Assembly: GCA_947494435.1 (NCBI GenBank)
Contig: CANLUY010000001.1
Coordinates: 310,001 to 374,000, forward strand
Length of the DNA: 64,000 nt
Reading direction: 5' to 3'
Source: an uncultured Litoreibacter sp.
GTDB lineage: Bacteria; Pseudomonadota; Alphaproteobacteria; Rhodobacterales; Rhodobacteraceae
Part shown: one piece after another, positions 8,799 through 17,780 of the stretch
Position numbering within the stretch: position 1 is the first letter of the stretch
Layout: the number at the start of each line of letters is the position of its first letter
Position numbers and translations under genes: made by a program
Notes under the pieces: generated by a model
Told to the model about the DNA's origin: nothing
Database searches by the model: none
What the model saw: the letters and a program-made list of their open reading frames with translations, nothing else

Positions 8799-9821
8799 AT
8801 GACAGTACTTAATCGCCGCAAGGCTTTGGTTTTAATGGGTGGCGCTGCGGCAGCCTCAACACTTGCGGCGCCCGCGCTGGCCTCCGGCAAGAAGATCAAA
8901 GTGGGCGCGCTGCGCTTCACGTCTCATTCCGGCAGCTTCATTGCTCATGAGCGCAACTACTTCAAAGACGCCGGACTGGATGTCGAGTTTGAGTTCTTTC
9001 AGGCCGCGCAACCCATGGCTGTGGCAATCGCCTCAGGCGATGTGGATTACGCGGTAACCGCCGTCTCAGGCGGGTTGATCTCATTGGCGCAAAAAGGTGC
9101 GATCAAGGTGATTGGTGGTGCGTTGTCAGAAGAGCCCGGCATTGACGGCCAGAAAATTCTGGCCTCGGACGCGGCGTTTAAAGCGGGGCTGACATCTACG
9201 GCTGGCTTGGACGGGAAGAGCTTCGGCATGTCTACGGCGGGATCGTCCTTCCATTATATGGGGTCAAAAGTTGCAGCAGCGGAGGGCGCTTCCATGAAGT
9301 TCAAGCCGTTGCAAAAGGTCGGTGCGATCATCGGCGCGCTGAAATCGGGTCAGATTGATGCGTGGTCAATTGTACCCCATATCGCCAAACCGCTCGCGGG
9401 GTCCGGCGCGGTACATATCATCGGTGACATCTCGGATTATCTGCCGAACTATCAGGTCACGACTGTCTTCACATCCGCCAAGAACGCAGCGGACGAGCGC
9501 GATATGACGGGCAATTTCATTGCCGGTTTCTCACGTGGTGTAGATGATTATGCCGCCGCCATGATTGATAAATCCGGTGGCGAGGATGGTGTGAATGAGA
9601 TGGTCGATCTGATCCACAAATATGTCTACACGGATCGCCCGCGTGAAAAAGCCGCCCCCTCGATCATCAATGGCACGATGCGCCTGAACAAGGGTGCCGC
9701 GTTGAATGTCGCCTCTATCGCAGATCAGCTGGCTTGGTTCCAGGCGGAGAAGCTTGTTGATGCGGGCATTACGATGGAGACTTTGGTCGATACTTCTTAC
9801 GTCGACACAATTTCCGTCTAA
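8799..9821 (+). CDS. ABC transporter substrate-binding protein (NMT1/SsuA-like), Tat-exported
   Basis: A 340-residue periplasmic binding protein of the nitrate/sulfonate/thiamine-precursor class. The start used is the ATG at 8799, which has GGAGG six bases upstream; a TTG at 8787 is less likely. The N-terminus carries a twin-arginine-like signal, NRRKALVLMGGAAAAS, with cleavage after APALAS near residue 29. The mature part begins KKIKVGALRFTSHSG and contains the typical segment ASGDVDYAVTAVSGGLISLAQ. It is followed by ATPase and permease genes, forming a complete importer. The transported compound is unknown; the regulon suggests an organic acid or related carbon source, not necessarily a sulfonate. 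Confidence 0.87.
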   Translation: MTVLNRRKALVLMGGAAAASTLAAPALASGKKIKVGALRFTSHSGSFIAHERNYFKDAGLDVEFEFFQAAQPMAVAIASGDVDYAVTAVSGGLISLAQKGAIKVIGGALSEEPGIDGQKILASDAAFKAGLTSTAGLDGKSFGMSTAGSSFHYMGSKVAAAEGASMKFKPLQKVGAIIGALKSGQIDAWSIVPHIAKPLAGSGAVHIIGDISDYLPNYQVTTVFTSAKNAADERDMTGNFIAGFSRGVDDYAAAMIDKSGGEDGVNEMVDLIHKYVYTDRPREKAAPSIINGTMRLNKGAALNVASIADQLAWFQAEKLVDAGITMETLVDTSYVDTISV

Positions 9822-9875
9822 ACACGTAGGGGGCGCGGTGCTGCGTCCCCTCCCCCCTTTCTGAGAAGTATCCCA

Positions 9876-10643
9876 ATGGACATTCGGCTCGATGGTGTCG
9901 GACATTATTACGATGATTTCGAAGTGCTGCGGGACATCACCTTGGACATCCCACAGGGCAAAATCGTCTGCATCGTTGGGCCATCAGGATGCGGGAAATC
10001 CACGCTGCTGCGCTTTATCGGCGGATTGGAGCGTCCGACAAGTGGTAAGGTTTTGCAGCTGGGCGATCCACCCACAGACAGTCTGAACCCGCTGACATAT
10101 ATCTTTCAGGATTTCGCCCTGCTGCCTTGGCGCAGCGTGGCAGACAATGTCTCGCTCGTGTTGGAAGATCACGGATTAGCTGCAAGCGACGCAAAGCGGA
10201 TCATTGACGATGTGCTGACGCGCACCAATCTGGCCGATTTTGCAAACGCGCTGCCGAAGCAATTGTCAGGTGGCATGAAACAACGGGTCGCCATCGCACG
10301 CGCCTTGGCGGTGAACCCAGCCGTTATGTTGATGGACGAACCGCTATCTGCGCTCGACAGTCAAACGCGCGAGTTGCTGATGGACGATTTAATTGGCCTT
10401 TGGACGCGCGCACCTTTCACGGCTGTTTACGTGACGCATAATCTGAATGAGGCCGTTCGGTTAGGCCATTCTATCGTGGTCTTGTCCCGCAGACCCGGCC
10501 AGATCCGTGATATCGTGCATCTCGACAAGCCCTTGGCGGACCGTAGGTTCGGAGACCCTGATCTGGAGCAACACCAGCAGCACTTATGGCAATTGATGCG
10601 CGATGAAGCGCGCGCTGCAGATGCGGAGCTGCTGCATGTCTGA
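9876..10643 (+). CDS. ABC transporter ATP-binding protein (SsuB/TauB-like)
   Basis: A 255-residue ATPase subunit. Walker A is GPSGCGKST at residues 35-43, the Q-loop is FQDFALLPW near 78-86, the signature LSGGMKQRVAIARAL is near 130-144, and Walker B MLMDEP is near 151-156, followed by the D-loop SALD and switch histidine THN. This layout is that of nitrate/sulfonate/bicarbonate importers. It lies 54 bp after the binding-protein gene and overlaps the permease start by eight bases. Together the three genes make a canonical importer under the upstream promoter. Confidence 0.9.
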   Translation: MDIRLDGVGHYYDDFEVLRDITLDIPQGKIVCIVGPSGCGKSTLLRFIGGLERPTSGKVLQLGDPPTDSLNPLTYIFQDFALLPWRSVADNVSLVLEDHGLAASDAKRIIDDVLTRTNLADFANALPKQLSGGMKQRVAIARALAVNPAVMLMDEPLSALDSQTRELLMDDLIGLWTRAPFTAVYVTHNLNEAVRLGHSIVVLSRRPGQIRDIVHLDKPLADRRFGDPDLEQHQQHLWQLMRDEARAADAELLHV

Positions 10644-11433
10644 CCGCCCTGCCCGCGAGGTAACATTCCGTGGCGGCGGCTTCGCCCCCAAACCTGTCAA
10701 ATGGGTTGGGTTGATCGTATTCGTGGCCCTGATCGCTTTTGCAGAATGGGGGACCCGCAGCGGCTGGATATCAGCGCTGACCTTACCGAAACCGTCCGAT
10801 GTGCTGGCGACGTTCGGAGAATTGTATCAGTCGGGTTTGTTGTTCAAACATCTCAGCGTTTCCCTGTCACGTCTTGCGGTCGGCGCTTTCTTTGGCGCTG
10901 CTGCAGGGATTGGCGTGGGAATTTTGATCGGGTTGTTCTCAATGATACGAGCGGGGTTGGTGCCCTTGGTGGCCGCAATTTTTCCAATCCCGAAGATCGC
11001 TTTATTGCCGCTCTTCGTGATCTGGTTCGGCATTGATGAGGGATCAAAATACGCGCTGATCGCGTTTGGGACCTTCACCCCGACGGTAGTGGCGACCTAT
11101 GGCGCCGTTGATAATGTGGATCGGGGTTTGATCCGCATGGGGCAGAGCTTCGGCCTGTCCTGGTTGTCGATTGTGCGCAAAATTGTCATCCCCGGAGCCA
11201 TGCCCGGTATCTTGTCTGGGCTGCGGATCAGTCTTGCGATTGCCATCATTCTTCTGGTCGCGGCTGAAATGCTGGGGGCTGAATTCGGGATCGGCGCTTA
11301 TATCCTTGAAGCGGGATCGTTGTATGATTTGGAACGCCTGTTTGCGGGTGTCGTCATTCTGTCGCTGCTCGGGGTCACGGTCAGCTTTGTCATCGGGTTG
11401 ATTGAGAAACGGCTGCTGAGGTGGCGCAGTTAA
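10636..11433 (+). CDS. ABC transporter permease (SsuC/TauC-like)
   Basis: A 265-residue inner-membrane permease. The ATG at 10636 is chosen because it yields a short N-terminus before the first membrane helix (WVGLIVFVALIAFAEWG); an in-frame ATG at 10603 lies deep in the ATPase gene. About six membrane segments are visible, and the EAA-type loop appears as GQSFGLSWLSIVRKIVIPGAMPGI. It overlaps the ATPase gene by eight bases upstream and the converging dehydrogenase gene by four bases downstream, so no terminator separates the two convergent units. Confidence 0.9.
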   Translation: MSDRPAREVTFRGGGFAPKPVKWVGLIVFVALIAFAEWGTRSGWISALTLPKPSDVLATFGELYQSGLLFKHLSVSLSRLAVGAFFGAAAGIGVGILIGLFSMIRAGLVPLVAAIFPIPKIALLPLFVIWFGIDEGSKYALIAFGTFTPTVVATYGAVDNVDRGLIRMGQSFGLSWLSIVRKIVIPGAMPGILSGLRISLAIAIILLVAAEMLGAEFGIGAYILEAGSLYDLERLFAGVVILSLLGVTVSFVIGLIEKRLLRWRS

Positions 11434-12530
11434 AGCGCACCCAGCTGCGCCAAGACTTCCTTCGTGACCGCCTCTGTGCCCATCGTACCACCAAATTCCA
11501 TCGGGCTGATCCGCGCGGCTTCAAAGCCGTTTTGCACGGCATTCTCAATCAGTTCAGCCGCTTTTGCATAGGCATTATCGCCTGACTTCTCTGCGAGGTA
11601 ATCCAGCATCAGTGCACCGCTTAGAATGGCGGCGAGCGGGTTTGCTTTATCCTGTCCCATAATGTCGGGCGCGCTGCCATGTGCGGGTTGGAACAGGCCG
11701 TGATGATCGCCAATTTCCGCACAAGCGGCCATGCCCATGCCGCCAACAAGTCCACCTGCGAGGTCTGACAAGATGTCACCGAACATGTTTTCCATGACCA
11801 TCACATCATAGTCCCACGGCTGCCGGATTAGGTTCAGTGCTTGCGCATCGACATAGGCGTAGCTGGTTTCGATCTCCGGATAGTGAGGCGCGACCTCGTC
11901 ATAGATTTTGCGGAAAAATGCCATCGACGCGAAGACATTCGCTTTATCGACACAAGTCAGCGCGCCGGGTTTGCCGCGGGCTTTCCGACGTGCTGCCAGC
12001 TTGAAGCCGAAATGGTGCAGCTTCTCCGTCGTCTCGCGTGTGATGCGCAATGTGTCACGCACTTCGCTGTCGCCAATGATCTCGCTGCGTTTGTGAGCAG
12101 CGGCAGAGTAGAACAGCCCTTCGGTCGACTCGCGCAGGATAATCATGTCGATGCCCGCAGCGCGTGGATCGGCCAATCGCTGAGGTGCGTTGGGGTAGGC
12201 TTTGACCGGTCGAACGCCGGCATAAAGGCCAAACTTGTCGCGCAACCGAAGATGCGGCGAAATTTCTGTGCCATCCTCGTGACGCACAGACGGGAGGCCG
12301 ATTGCGCCAAGGAAGATGGCGTCAGCCGCGCCAGCGCGGTCTTCGCCACCGGGCTCAATGTCCTGGCCGGTTTGCGCGAAGTAACCTGCGCCTGCTTGTA
12401 TGGGATCATAGCTCAAAGCCGCAGCGCCAGTTTTTGAGGTCGCTGCATCGACCACAGCGACGGTCGCGCGTGATACATCCACCCCGATGCCGTCGCCTTC
12501 AATCATGGCAACTGTTAGTGACTTAGACAT
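11430..12530 (-). CDS. Isopropylmalate/tartrate/isocitrate dehydrogenase-like enzyme
   Basis: A 366-residue member of the beta-decarboxylating dehydrogenase family. Visible landmarks are GDGIGVDVS near the N-terminus, the substrate-site segment LRESTEGLFYSAAAHK, the metal-binding YAYVDAQALNLIRQP and ENMFGDILSDLAGG, and the NAD-site PAHGSAPDIMGQDKANP. These enzymes oxidise a 2-hydroxy acid and often decarboxylate it. The start is set at MSKSLTVAMIEGDG; an upstream in-frame start would add an unlikely leader. The gene is divergent from the acyl-CoA dehydrogenase gene and shares its operator region. A leuB role is unlikely because no leucine genes are nearby; a hydroxy-dicarboxylate catabolic role is inferred. 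Confidence 0.82.
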   Translation of the reverse strand: MSKSLTVAMIEGDGIGVDVSRATVAVVDAATSKTGAAALSYDPIQAGAGYFAQTGQDIEPGGEDRAGAADAIFLGAIGLPSVRHEDGTEISPHLRLRDKFGLYAGVRPVKAYPNAPQRLADPRAAGIDMIILRESTEGLFYSAAAHKRSEIIGDSEVRDTLRITRETTEKLHHFGFKLAARRKARGKPGALTCVDKANVFASMAFFRKIYDEVAPHYPEIETSYAYVDAQALNLIRQPWDYDVMVMENMFGDILSDLAGGLVGGMGMAACAEIGDHHGLFQPAHGSAPDIMGQDKANPLAAILSGALMLDYLAEKSGDNAYAKAAELIENAVQNGFEAARISPMEFGGTMGTEAVTKEVLAQLGAL

Positions 12531-12600
12531 GGCGGGCTCCGACGTGATCTTTTTGTGCAATATCACAGGGTAGACCACGGCCCCGCAGCCGCGTCAAACG

Positions 12601-12618
12601 GTTAATGTATACATTAAC
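12601..12618. promoter_or_regulatory. Putative GntR operator 2 (18-bp perfect palindrome)
   Basis: GTTAATGTATACATTAAC is a perfect 18-bp palindrome lying between the divergent dehydrogenase (start 12530) and acyl-CoA dehydrogenase (start 12691) genes. Its central 14 bases equal the palindrome before the Gfo/Idh-gntR operon. One site here could control both divergent promoters. Confidence 0.75.
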
Positions 12619-12690
12619 AGAATGTGCTTTTGCGTGTTGTTTTGCCTCGGCCCGTGCCTAGAGTGAGACCGACACAGACGGGAGGCCCGG

Positions 12691-13842
12691 ATGGAGGACA
12701 AATATTGCGAGTTGCGCGACGCGATTGCAAAGCTCTGCGCGCGATATCCCGGCAGCTATTGGCGCGCTTTGGATCGGGAGATGGCCTACCCCACCGCGTT
12801 TGTGGAAGAGCTGACGAAGGCGGGGTGGCTCTCCATCCTGATACCGGAGGAATATGGTGGCGCAGGATTGCCATTGTCAGCAGCCGCAGTCGTGCTGGAA
12901 GAAATGCAGGCCCAAGGCTGCAATGGCGGTGCGTGCCATGCGCAGATGTACACGATGGGAACGTTGTTGCGGCATGGGTCGGACGCCCAGAAGCAGACCT
13001 ATTTACCCGAAATCGCCAGTGGTGCGTTACGCCTTCAGGCTTTTGGTGTCACGGAACCGACCAGCGGGACCGACACCGGTGCGCTGAAAACCACGGCCCA
13101 ACGGGACGGAGATGATTATGTGATCAACGGCCAGAAAATCTGGACAAGTCGGGCAGAACATTCCGACCTGATGCTGCTTCTGGCCCGCACCTCGCCGCTT
13201 GAGGAGGGGACGAAAAAGACGCGCGGCTTGTCTGTTATCTTGGTCGATATGCGCGAGGCACTAGGCAATGGGCTGACCATCCGCCCAATCCGCACGATGA
13301 TGAATCACGCCACCACAGAGGTGTTTTTCGACAATCTGCGTGTCCCTGCAAAGAACCTGATCGGGCAAGAAGGGCAAGGCTTCAAATACATCCTCACCGG
13401 CATGAATGCGGAGCGCATCTTGATTGCGGCAGAGTGCATCGGGGATGCCAAGTGGTTCACAAAGCAATCTGTGGACTATGCGAAAGACCGCGAGGTGTTT
13501 GGGCGCGCGATCGGGCAGAACCAAGGCGTGCAATTTCCAATCTCGAAGGCTTACGCAAATATGCGGGCAGCGGAGTTGATGGTCAAAGAAGCACTGCGGC
13601 TTTACGAAGCGGGCGAAAATCCGGGCGCAGAGGCCAACATGGCTAAAATGCTGGCGGCGGATGCATCTTTTGAAGCAGCAAATGCGTGCATTCAGACCCA
13701 TGGCGGATTTGGATTTGCAGAGGAATACGACATCGAGCGCAAATTCAGAGAGACGCGTTTGTATCAGGTGGCTCCAATCTCAACCAACCTCATTCTCAGC
13801 TATCTCTCAGAGCATGTCCTCGGCATGCCGCGGTCTTATTGA
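12691..13842 (+). CDS. Acyl-CoA dehydrogenase family protein
   Basis: A 383-residue flavoenzyme. The family landmarks are present: IPEEYGGAGLPLSA near residue 50, the FAD-binding AFGVTEPTSGTD and GQKIWTSRAEHSD in the middle domain, and QTHGGFGFAEEYDIERKFRE near the C-terminus. The Glu that follows RxxxIY in medium-chain enzymes is missing: the stretch reads LYQVAPISTN. A Glu at residue 241 (MNAERILIAAE) matches the position of the base in isovaleryl- and long-chain-type enzymes. A GGGAGG ribosome site precedes the ATG, and the stop overlaps the CoA-transferase start (TGATG). It probably dehydrogenates the CoA ester made by that transferase. Confidence 0.88.
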   Translation: MEDKYCELRDAIAKLCARYPGSYWRALDREMAYPTAFVEELTKAGWLSILIPEEYGGAGLPLSAAAVVLEEMQAQGCNGGACHAQMYTMGTLLRHGSDAQKQTYLPEIASGALRLQAFGVTEPTSGTDTGALKTTAQRDGDDYVINGQKIWTSRAEHSDLMLLLARTSPLEEGTKKTRGLSVILVDMREALGNGLTIRPIRTMMNHATTEVFFDNLRVPAKNLIGQEGQGFKYILTGMNAERILIAAECIGDAKWFTKQSVDYAKDREVFGRAIGQNQGVQFPISKAYANMRAAELMVKEALRLYEAGENPGAEANMAKMLAADASFEAANACIQTHGGFGFAEEYDIERKFRETRLYQVAPISTNLILSYLSEHVLGMPRSY

Positions 13843-14951
13843 TGGGGGCGCTCGATGGCCTGCTTGTGGTTGCGATCGAACAAGCGGTGGCCGCCCCGCT
13901 TTGCACTGTCCGGCTGGCAGATGCCGGCGCGCGGGTCATCAAGATAGAACGTGAGGGTGGCGAGACAGCGCGGAACTATGACCGTGTGGTCAAAGGAACA
14001 TCAGCTTATTTCGCGTGGCTCAATCGTGGCAAAGAAAGTGCGGTACTTGATCTGAAAGCGAGTAGTGATCTCAAGCTTCTGCGCCAGATGTTGAAGAAAG
14101 CAGATGTTCTGGTTCAAAATCTCGCGCCGGGTGCTTTGTCGCGACTTGGCTTGACTGATAACGTATTGACCCGTGATTTTCCGGCATTGATTGCGGTCTC
14201 GATCAATGGCTACGGGCAAGACACGGCCTACGCACAGATGAAAGCCTACGACATGCTTGTGCAAGCCGAGGCGGGCCTCTGCGCGGTCACGGGCACACCT
14301 GAAACACCCTCAAAAGTGGGCGTCTCAGCCGCAGATATCGCAACAGGAAGTGCGGCCCACGCGGCCATTCTTGAAGCGTTGATCCAGCGCGGCAAAACCG
14401 GGCGCGGACAGTGCATCGAGATCGCAATGTTTGACTGCATTGCAGATTGGATGAGCGTTCCGCTGCTGCACTTTGAGCATGGTGCGAGTGAGACTGGGCG
14501 GCACGGGTTGTCTCATGCCTCCATCTATCCGTATCGTCCATTTCAATGTGTTGATGGGGCGATTATCCTCGCTATTCAGACAGAGCGGGAGTGGCATCGA
14601 CTGTGTCATGACGTGCTGCATCGTCCTGATCTGTTTGAGCATGACGCTTATTCAAACAATGCGCTGCGCGTTCAAAATCGACACGCGTTGGACGACATAT
14701 TGGAACCAATTTTCGCGTCTCTGGATGTTGAAACTGCAATCAAGAGTTGCAGCGAGGCCGGAATCGCTTGGGCGCGGTATCGTGATGTGACCGAAGTCGG
14801 CGCACATCCAGCTCTTAGAAGCATGGATGTGACATTACCGGATGGTCAAACTGCATGGATCCCACGGCCTGCAGGTCGTCCGGACTTAGAGCCGCGCCCC
14901 ATGCCTGCGCTTGGGGCAGATACTGACAAGATCCGCGCGGAGTTCGGTTAA
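13842..14951 (+). CDS. Family III CoA transferase (CaiB/BaiF-like)
   Basis: A 369-residue formyl-CoA/carnitine-CoA transferase-family protein. The start is the ATG overlapping the acyl-CoA dehydrogenase stop (TGATG). The N-terminus reads GLLVVAIEQAVAAPLCTVRLADAGARVIKIER, the family opening, followed by YFAWLNRGKES and the catalytic-Asp region AYDMLVQAEAGLCAVTG (Asp in AYDM). Such enzymes move CoA between organic acids without ATP. Pairing with an acyl-CoA dehydrogenase implies activation and then oxidation of a carboxylate brought in by the neighbouring importer. Its stop codon overlaps the converging GAF gene by four bases. Longer upstream reading is open but lies inside the dehydrogenase gene. 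Confidence 0.87.
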   Translation: MGALDGLLVVAIEQAVAAPLCTVRLADAGARVIKIEREGGETARNYDRVVKGTSAYFAWLNRGKESAVLDLKASSDLKLLRQMLKKADVLVQNLAPGALSRLGLTDNVLTRDFPALIAVSINGYGQDTAYAQMKAYDMLVQAEAGLCAVTGTPETPSKVGVSAADIATGSAAHAAILEALIQRGKTGRGQCIEIAMFDCIADWMSVPLLHFEHGASETGRHGLSHASIYPYRPFQCVDGAIILAIQTEREWHRLCHDVLHRPDLFEHDAYSNNALRVQNRHALDDILEPIFASLDVETAIKSCSEAGIAWARYRDVTEVGAHPALRSMDVTLPDGQTAWIPRPAGRPDLEPRPMPALGADTDKIRAEFG

Positions 14952-15415
14952 ACACTTGACGCATCAGAAAGATCGCAAGTGGCCATTGCCGCGACGATTT
15001 GGACCTGTTGCGCGTTGATGACGTCGAGACACGCGTCCACGCGATCCGGTGTAAAGAACCCGCTGCGATCGAGTACGTTGATCGTTCCGATAACCTCTGT
15101 CGTCTGGATCGGGACATTCAGCGCGGCACCGCAGCCGAGACTTTCAATCACCGCGTGGTCGGGGAAGTAGATTGCAAACTCCGCGACAGTGTTGGCGATG
15201 AAGACCTCGCCGCGTTCGACAACCTGATCAGTCCAATCGCCTTGGGCCATCGGCTTGGTGCCGGAGACAGGATATTCCTTTGGATGGGAGGTATAGACGC
15301 GACGCGCCAGACCTGCCGCGCGATCGAGGACTGTCACCGTAAACAAGCGCCCCCCGACAGCCTGATGCAACGCGGCGTAGACTTGATCGGAGGGCTGAAG
15401 GGCGGTTTGCGTCAC
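14948..15415 (-). CDS. GAF-domain protein
   Basis: A 155-residue single GAF domain: residues 20-150 show RLFTVTVLDRAAGLARRVY, the CGAALNVPI strand and GTINVLDRSGFFTPD typical of the fold. No output domain is attached. It is the last gene of a minus-strand operon encoding two peptide-type binding proteins, two permeases and two ATPases, and overlaps the preceding binding-protein gene by four bases. A free GAF domain here might bind a ligand of the pathway; similar small GAF proteins accompany amide and nucleobase uptake operons, but no catalytic function can be claimed. Confidence 0.75.
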   Translation of the reverse strand: MTQTALQPSDQVYAALHQAVGGRLFTVTVLDRAAGLARRVYTSHPKEYPVSGTKPMAQGDWTDQVVERGEVFIANTVAEFAIYFPDHAVIESLGCGAALNVPIQTTEVIGTINVLDRSGFFTPDRVDACLDVINAQQVQIVAAMATCDLSDASSV

Positions 15416-17004
15416 TCTTTTTCTACCAGACGGTAGAAGACGTAATCCGAGGTCGCGCCATTGACGAAACCTTTGACATTTTTCCGCATCGCCACCTGCT
15501 TGATCGCTTGGAACATAATCACAAACGGTGCTTCAGCCTGCGTTTCTTTCTGCAGCTCCATATACATATCCAGACGCTTCTCTGCGTCTTGCTCACCCAG
15601 CGCGGCCATGGTCTTGGCGTTCATCTCAGCCGGGGGCATCCACGCATTGCGCCATGTGGTTGTGGACGCATATTTGTCGTCGGAGTTGTCTTTGTTGAAC
15701 GCAAAGGCCTTGGCGTTGGAATGTGGGTCCATGAAGTCGGGGCCCCAATAGAGAAGCATCGCTTCATGGGTGCGCGCGCGATACTTGGTGATCACTTGAG
15801 CGCCAGTCCCTGCAATAATTTCCAAGTTGATCCCGCCTTCCGCGAAGGAGGCTTGGATAGCCTGTGCCATTTCCACAAAGGTCGGGGCTGAGATCACGTC
15901 CATCGTCACGTTGATCGGCGTCTCAACACCGGCATCCGCGAGGATTTGTTTCGCTTTCTCCGGATCATAGCTGAAAGGCGTGTCGGTCAAAGCGCCGGGG
16001 AAACCTTCAGGCCAGAACGCCTGATGCACTTCCATTTGACCTTTAAGCATACCGTCGGCCATGCCGTTGTAATCCACCAGATAACGCGCGGCTTCCCACA
16101 CGGCCGGGTCGGTCAGCGCATCGACTTTCTGGTTGAAGGAGACCCAATGCACGGCGGCTTGCGGGAAGGTTTCCACGCGCACTCCCTCTGCGCCTTCAAG
16201 ACCTGCGATCTGACCGGGATCGAGGTTCTTTGCCATGTCGATGTCGCCAGCTTCCAGCTGCAGTCGTTGCGTCGCGCCTTCGGGATTGTGCTGGATCACC
16301 ACACGCTCCATCTTGGGCGCGCCTTGGTAGTAATCGGGATTGGCACTGAGCGACAGGATATCGGCAGGGCGATAGGTTTGCAGCGAAAATGGCCCGGTCC
16401 CGGCGGAGTTCTTGTTCATCCACGCATGGCCCATATCGCCATCGACCTCATTGGCCATGACGGTTTCCATATCCACGATGGAGGCAGGCCGCGCGGCCAG
16501 CACGTTCAGCACGAAGGAAGGTGCGAAATCACCCTCGTAACGCACGGTGACTGTGTTGCCTTCAGTGGTGACCATGTCGGCGATGTTGTCATTGGTCCAG
16601 CCAAGTTGGGTCAGGATGAATGACGGTGCTTTGTCGAGTGCCACAACGCGTGTCCAGGAGCCAACCACATCTTCGCCGCGCAATGGGTTGCCGGAATGGA
16701 AAGTGACACCTTCGCGCAATGTGAAGGTGACGGTCTTCGCATCCGCATCCACGCTCCAATCTGTCGCCAAAGCCGGCGCCAGCACGGTGGTGTCTGTCGC
16801 ATCGTAGCGCACCAGCGTGTCATAGGTGTTTGCGACATATTCACCGGAACTGAATTCATAGGCGGAGGCCGGATCAATGGTTACGATGTCGTCGATGTTT
16901 TGCGCCACGACGAGGATGTTGTCTGGCGTTGCTGCGACGACCGGCGTGAAGGCAAGTGCACTCGCCAGCAAACCGGCAGTCATCGTGAGCTTAAATTGTT
17001 TCAT
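15412..17004 (-). CDS. Peptide-type ABC substrate-binding protein (SBP_bac_5), copy 2
   Basis: A 530-residue periplasmic binding protein of the DppA/OppA class. The signal peptide MKQFKLTMTAGLLASALAFT ends after PVVAA. Family landmarks include REGVTFHSGNPL and ANPDYYQGAPKMERV. It is clearly paralogous to the protein encoded at 20595-22190, sharing EGVTFHSGNP, MANEVDGDMG, NPDYY-GAP-MERV and WGPD-DP. It lies at the 3' end of the transporter operon, 35 bp after the last ATPase gene, and overlaps the GAF gene. The operon therefore feeds one membrane complex with two receptors, presumably of different specificity. Confidence 0.9.
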   Translation of the reverse strand: MKQFKLTMTAGLLASALAFTPVVAATPDNILVVAQNIDDIVTIDPASAYEFSSGEYVANTYDTLVRYDATDTTVLAPALATDWSVDADAKTVTFTLREGVTFHSGNPLRGEDVVGSWTRVVALDKAPSFILTQLGWTNDNIADMVTTEGNTVTVRYEGDFAPSFVLNVLAARPASIVDMETVMANEVDGDMGHAWMNKNSAGTGPFSLQTYRPADILSLSANPDYYQGAPKMERVVIQHNPEGATQRLQLEAGDIDMAKNLDPGQIAGLEGAEGVRVETFPQAAVHWVSFNQKVDALTDPAVWEAARYLVDYNGMADGMLKGQMEVHQAFWPEGFPGALTDTPFSYDPEKAKQILADAGVETPINVTMDVISAPTFVEMAQAIQASFAEGGINLEIIAGTGAQVITKYRARTHEAMLLYWGPDFMDPHSNAKAFAFNKDNSDDKYASTTTWRNAWMPPAEMNAKTMAALGEQDAEKRLDMYMELQKETQAEAPFVIMFQAIKQVAMRKNVKGFVNGATSDYVFYRLVEKE

Positions 17005-17039
17005 CTTTATCCCCTTTCAAAGAGTATGTGTCGCCTCAC

Positions 17040-17780
17040 TTAGACCGAGGCCTGCAGCAGATGCTGCGCATAGGGATGTGTCGCCTCCATGCGTTGAAGC
17101 GCGGACACATCCATAATTTCGACAATCTCGCCATCTTTCATCACCGCCAGACGGTCGCACATATGCCCCACGACAGAGAGGTCGTGAGAGACCATCACAT
17201 AGGTCAGATCGTGCATCTGTCTGAGATCAGCGAGCAGGTTGAGAATTTCCGCTTGAACGGAGACATCAAGCGCCGATGTCGGCTCGTCAAGCAGAAGCAG
17301 TTTTGGCTCTGGTGCGAGCGCGCGCGCAATTGCGACGCGCTGACGTTGCCCACCAGAGAGTTGGTGCGGATAGCGGAAGCGGAATTTCTGACCGAGGCCC
17401 ACGTCATCAAGCAGCTTTACAACGCGGTTGTCGATATCCTTGAAGCCATGCAGATGCAGCGTCTCGCCCAACACCTGATCGACGGAATGGCGCGGATGCA
17501 GCGACGCGTAAGGGTCTTGGAACACCATCTGCACCGTTTTGTAGAAGGACTTTGGACGGCGCGCTGGTATCGGCTGATCTTCGACGTGAATCTTGCCTGA
17601 CCATGTCGGCGCAAGACCCGTGATCGCCCGCAAGATCGTTGATTTGCCGGAGCCACTTTCACCCACAAGACCGAAGCTTTCCCCCTGCGCTACAGTAAAG
17701 GTCGCGGATTTTACGGCATCCACACGGTCGCGGGCGCGGCCGAACCAGACGTTCAGACCCTTAATGTCGAGCATGCTCAT
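17040..17780 (-). CDS. Dipeptide/oligopeptide ABC transporter ATPase (DppF-like)
   Basis: A 246-residue ATPase. Walker A GESGSGKST lies at residues 40-48, the Q-loop MVFQDPYASLHPR near 98-110, the signature LSGGQRQRVAIARAL near 150-164, and Walker B LLLLDEP soon after. The Q-loop form with DPYASLHPR is typical of DppF/OppF. The ATG at 17780 overlaps the stop of the upstream ATPase gene (ATGA); a start 33 bases further up is not needed. With the DppD-like protein it forms the heterodimeric motor of the importer. Confidence 0.9.
   Translation of the reverse strand: MSMLDIKGLNVWFGRARDRVDAVKSATFTVAQGESFGLVGESGSGKSTILRAITGLAPTWSGKIHVEDQPIPARRPKSFYKTVQMVFQDPYASLHPRHSVDQVLGETLHLHGFKDIDNRVVKLLDDVGLGQKFRFRYPHQLSGGQRQRVAIARALAPEPKLLLLDEPTSALDVSVQAEILNLLADLRQMHDLTYVMVSHDLSVVGHMCDRLAVMKDGEIVEIMDVSALQRMEATHPYAQHLLQASV

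Noticed and set aside
11430-12530. leuB (3-isopropylmalate dehydrogenase of leucine synthesis)
   Set aside because: Family match is right, but it shares the operator of a catabolic regulon and no leu genes are adjacent.
15946-16623. 225-codon open frame on the plus strand
   Set aside because: Antisense to the binding-protein gene at 15412-17004, His-rich composition typical of a shadow frame, no ribosome site.
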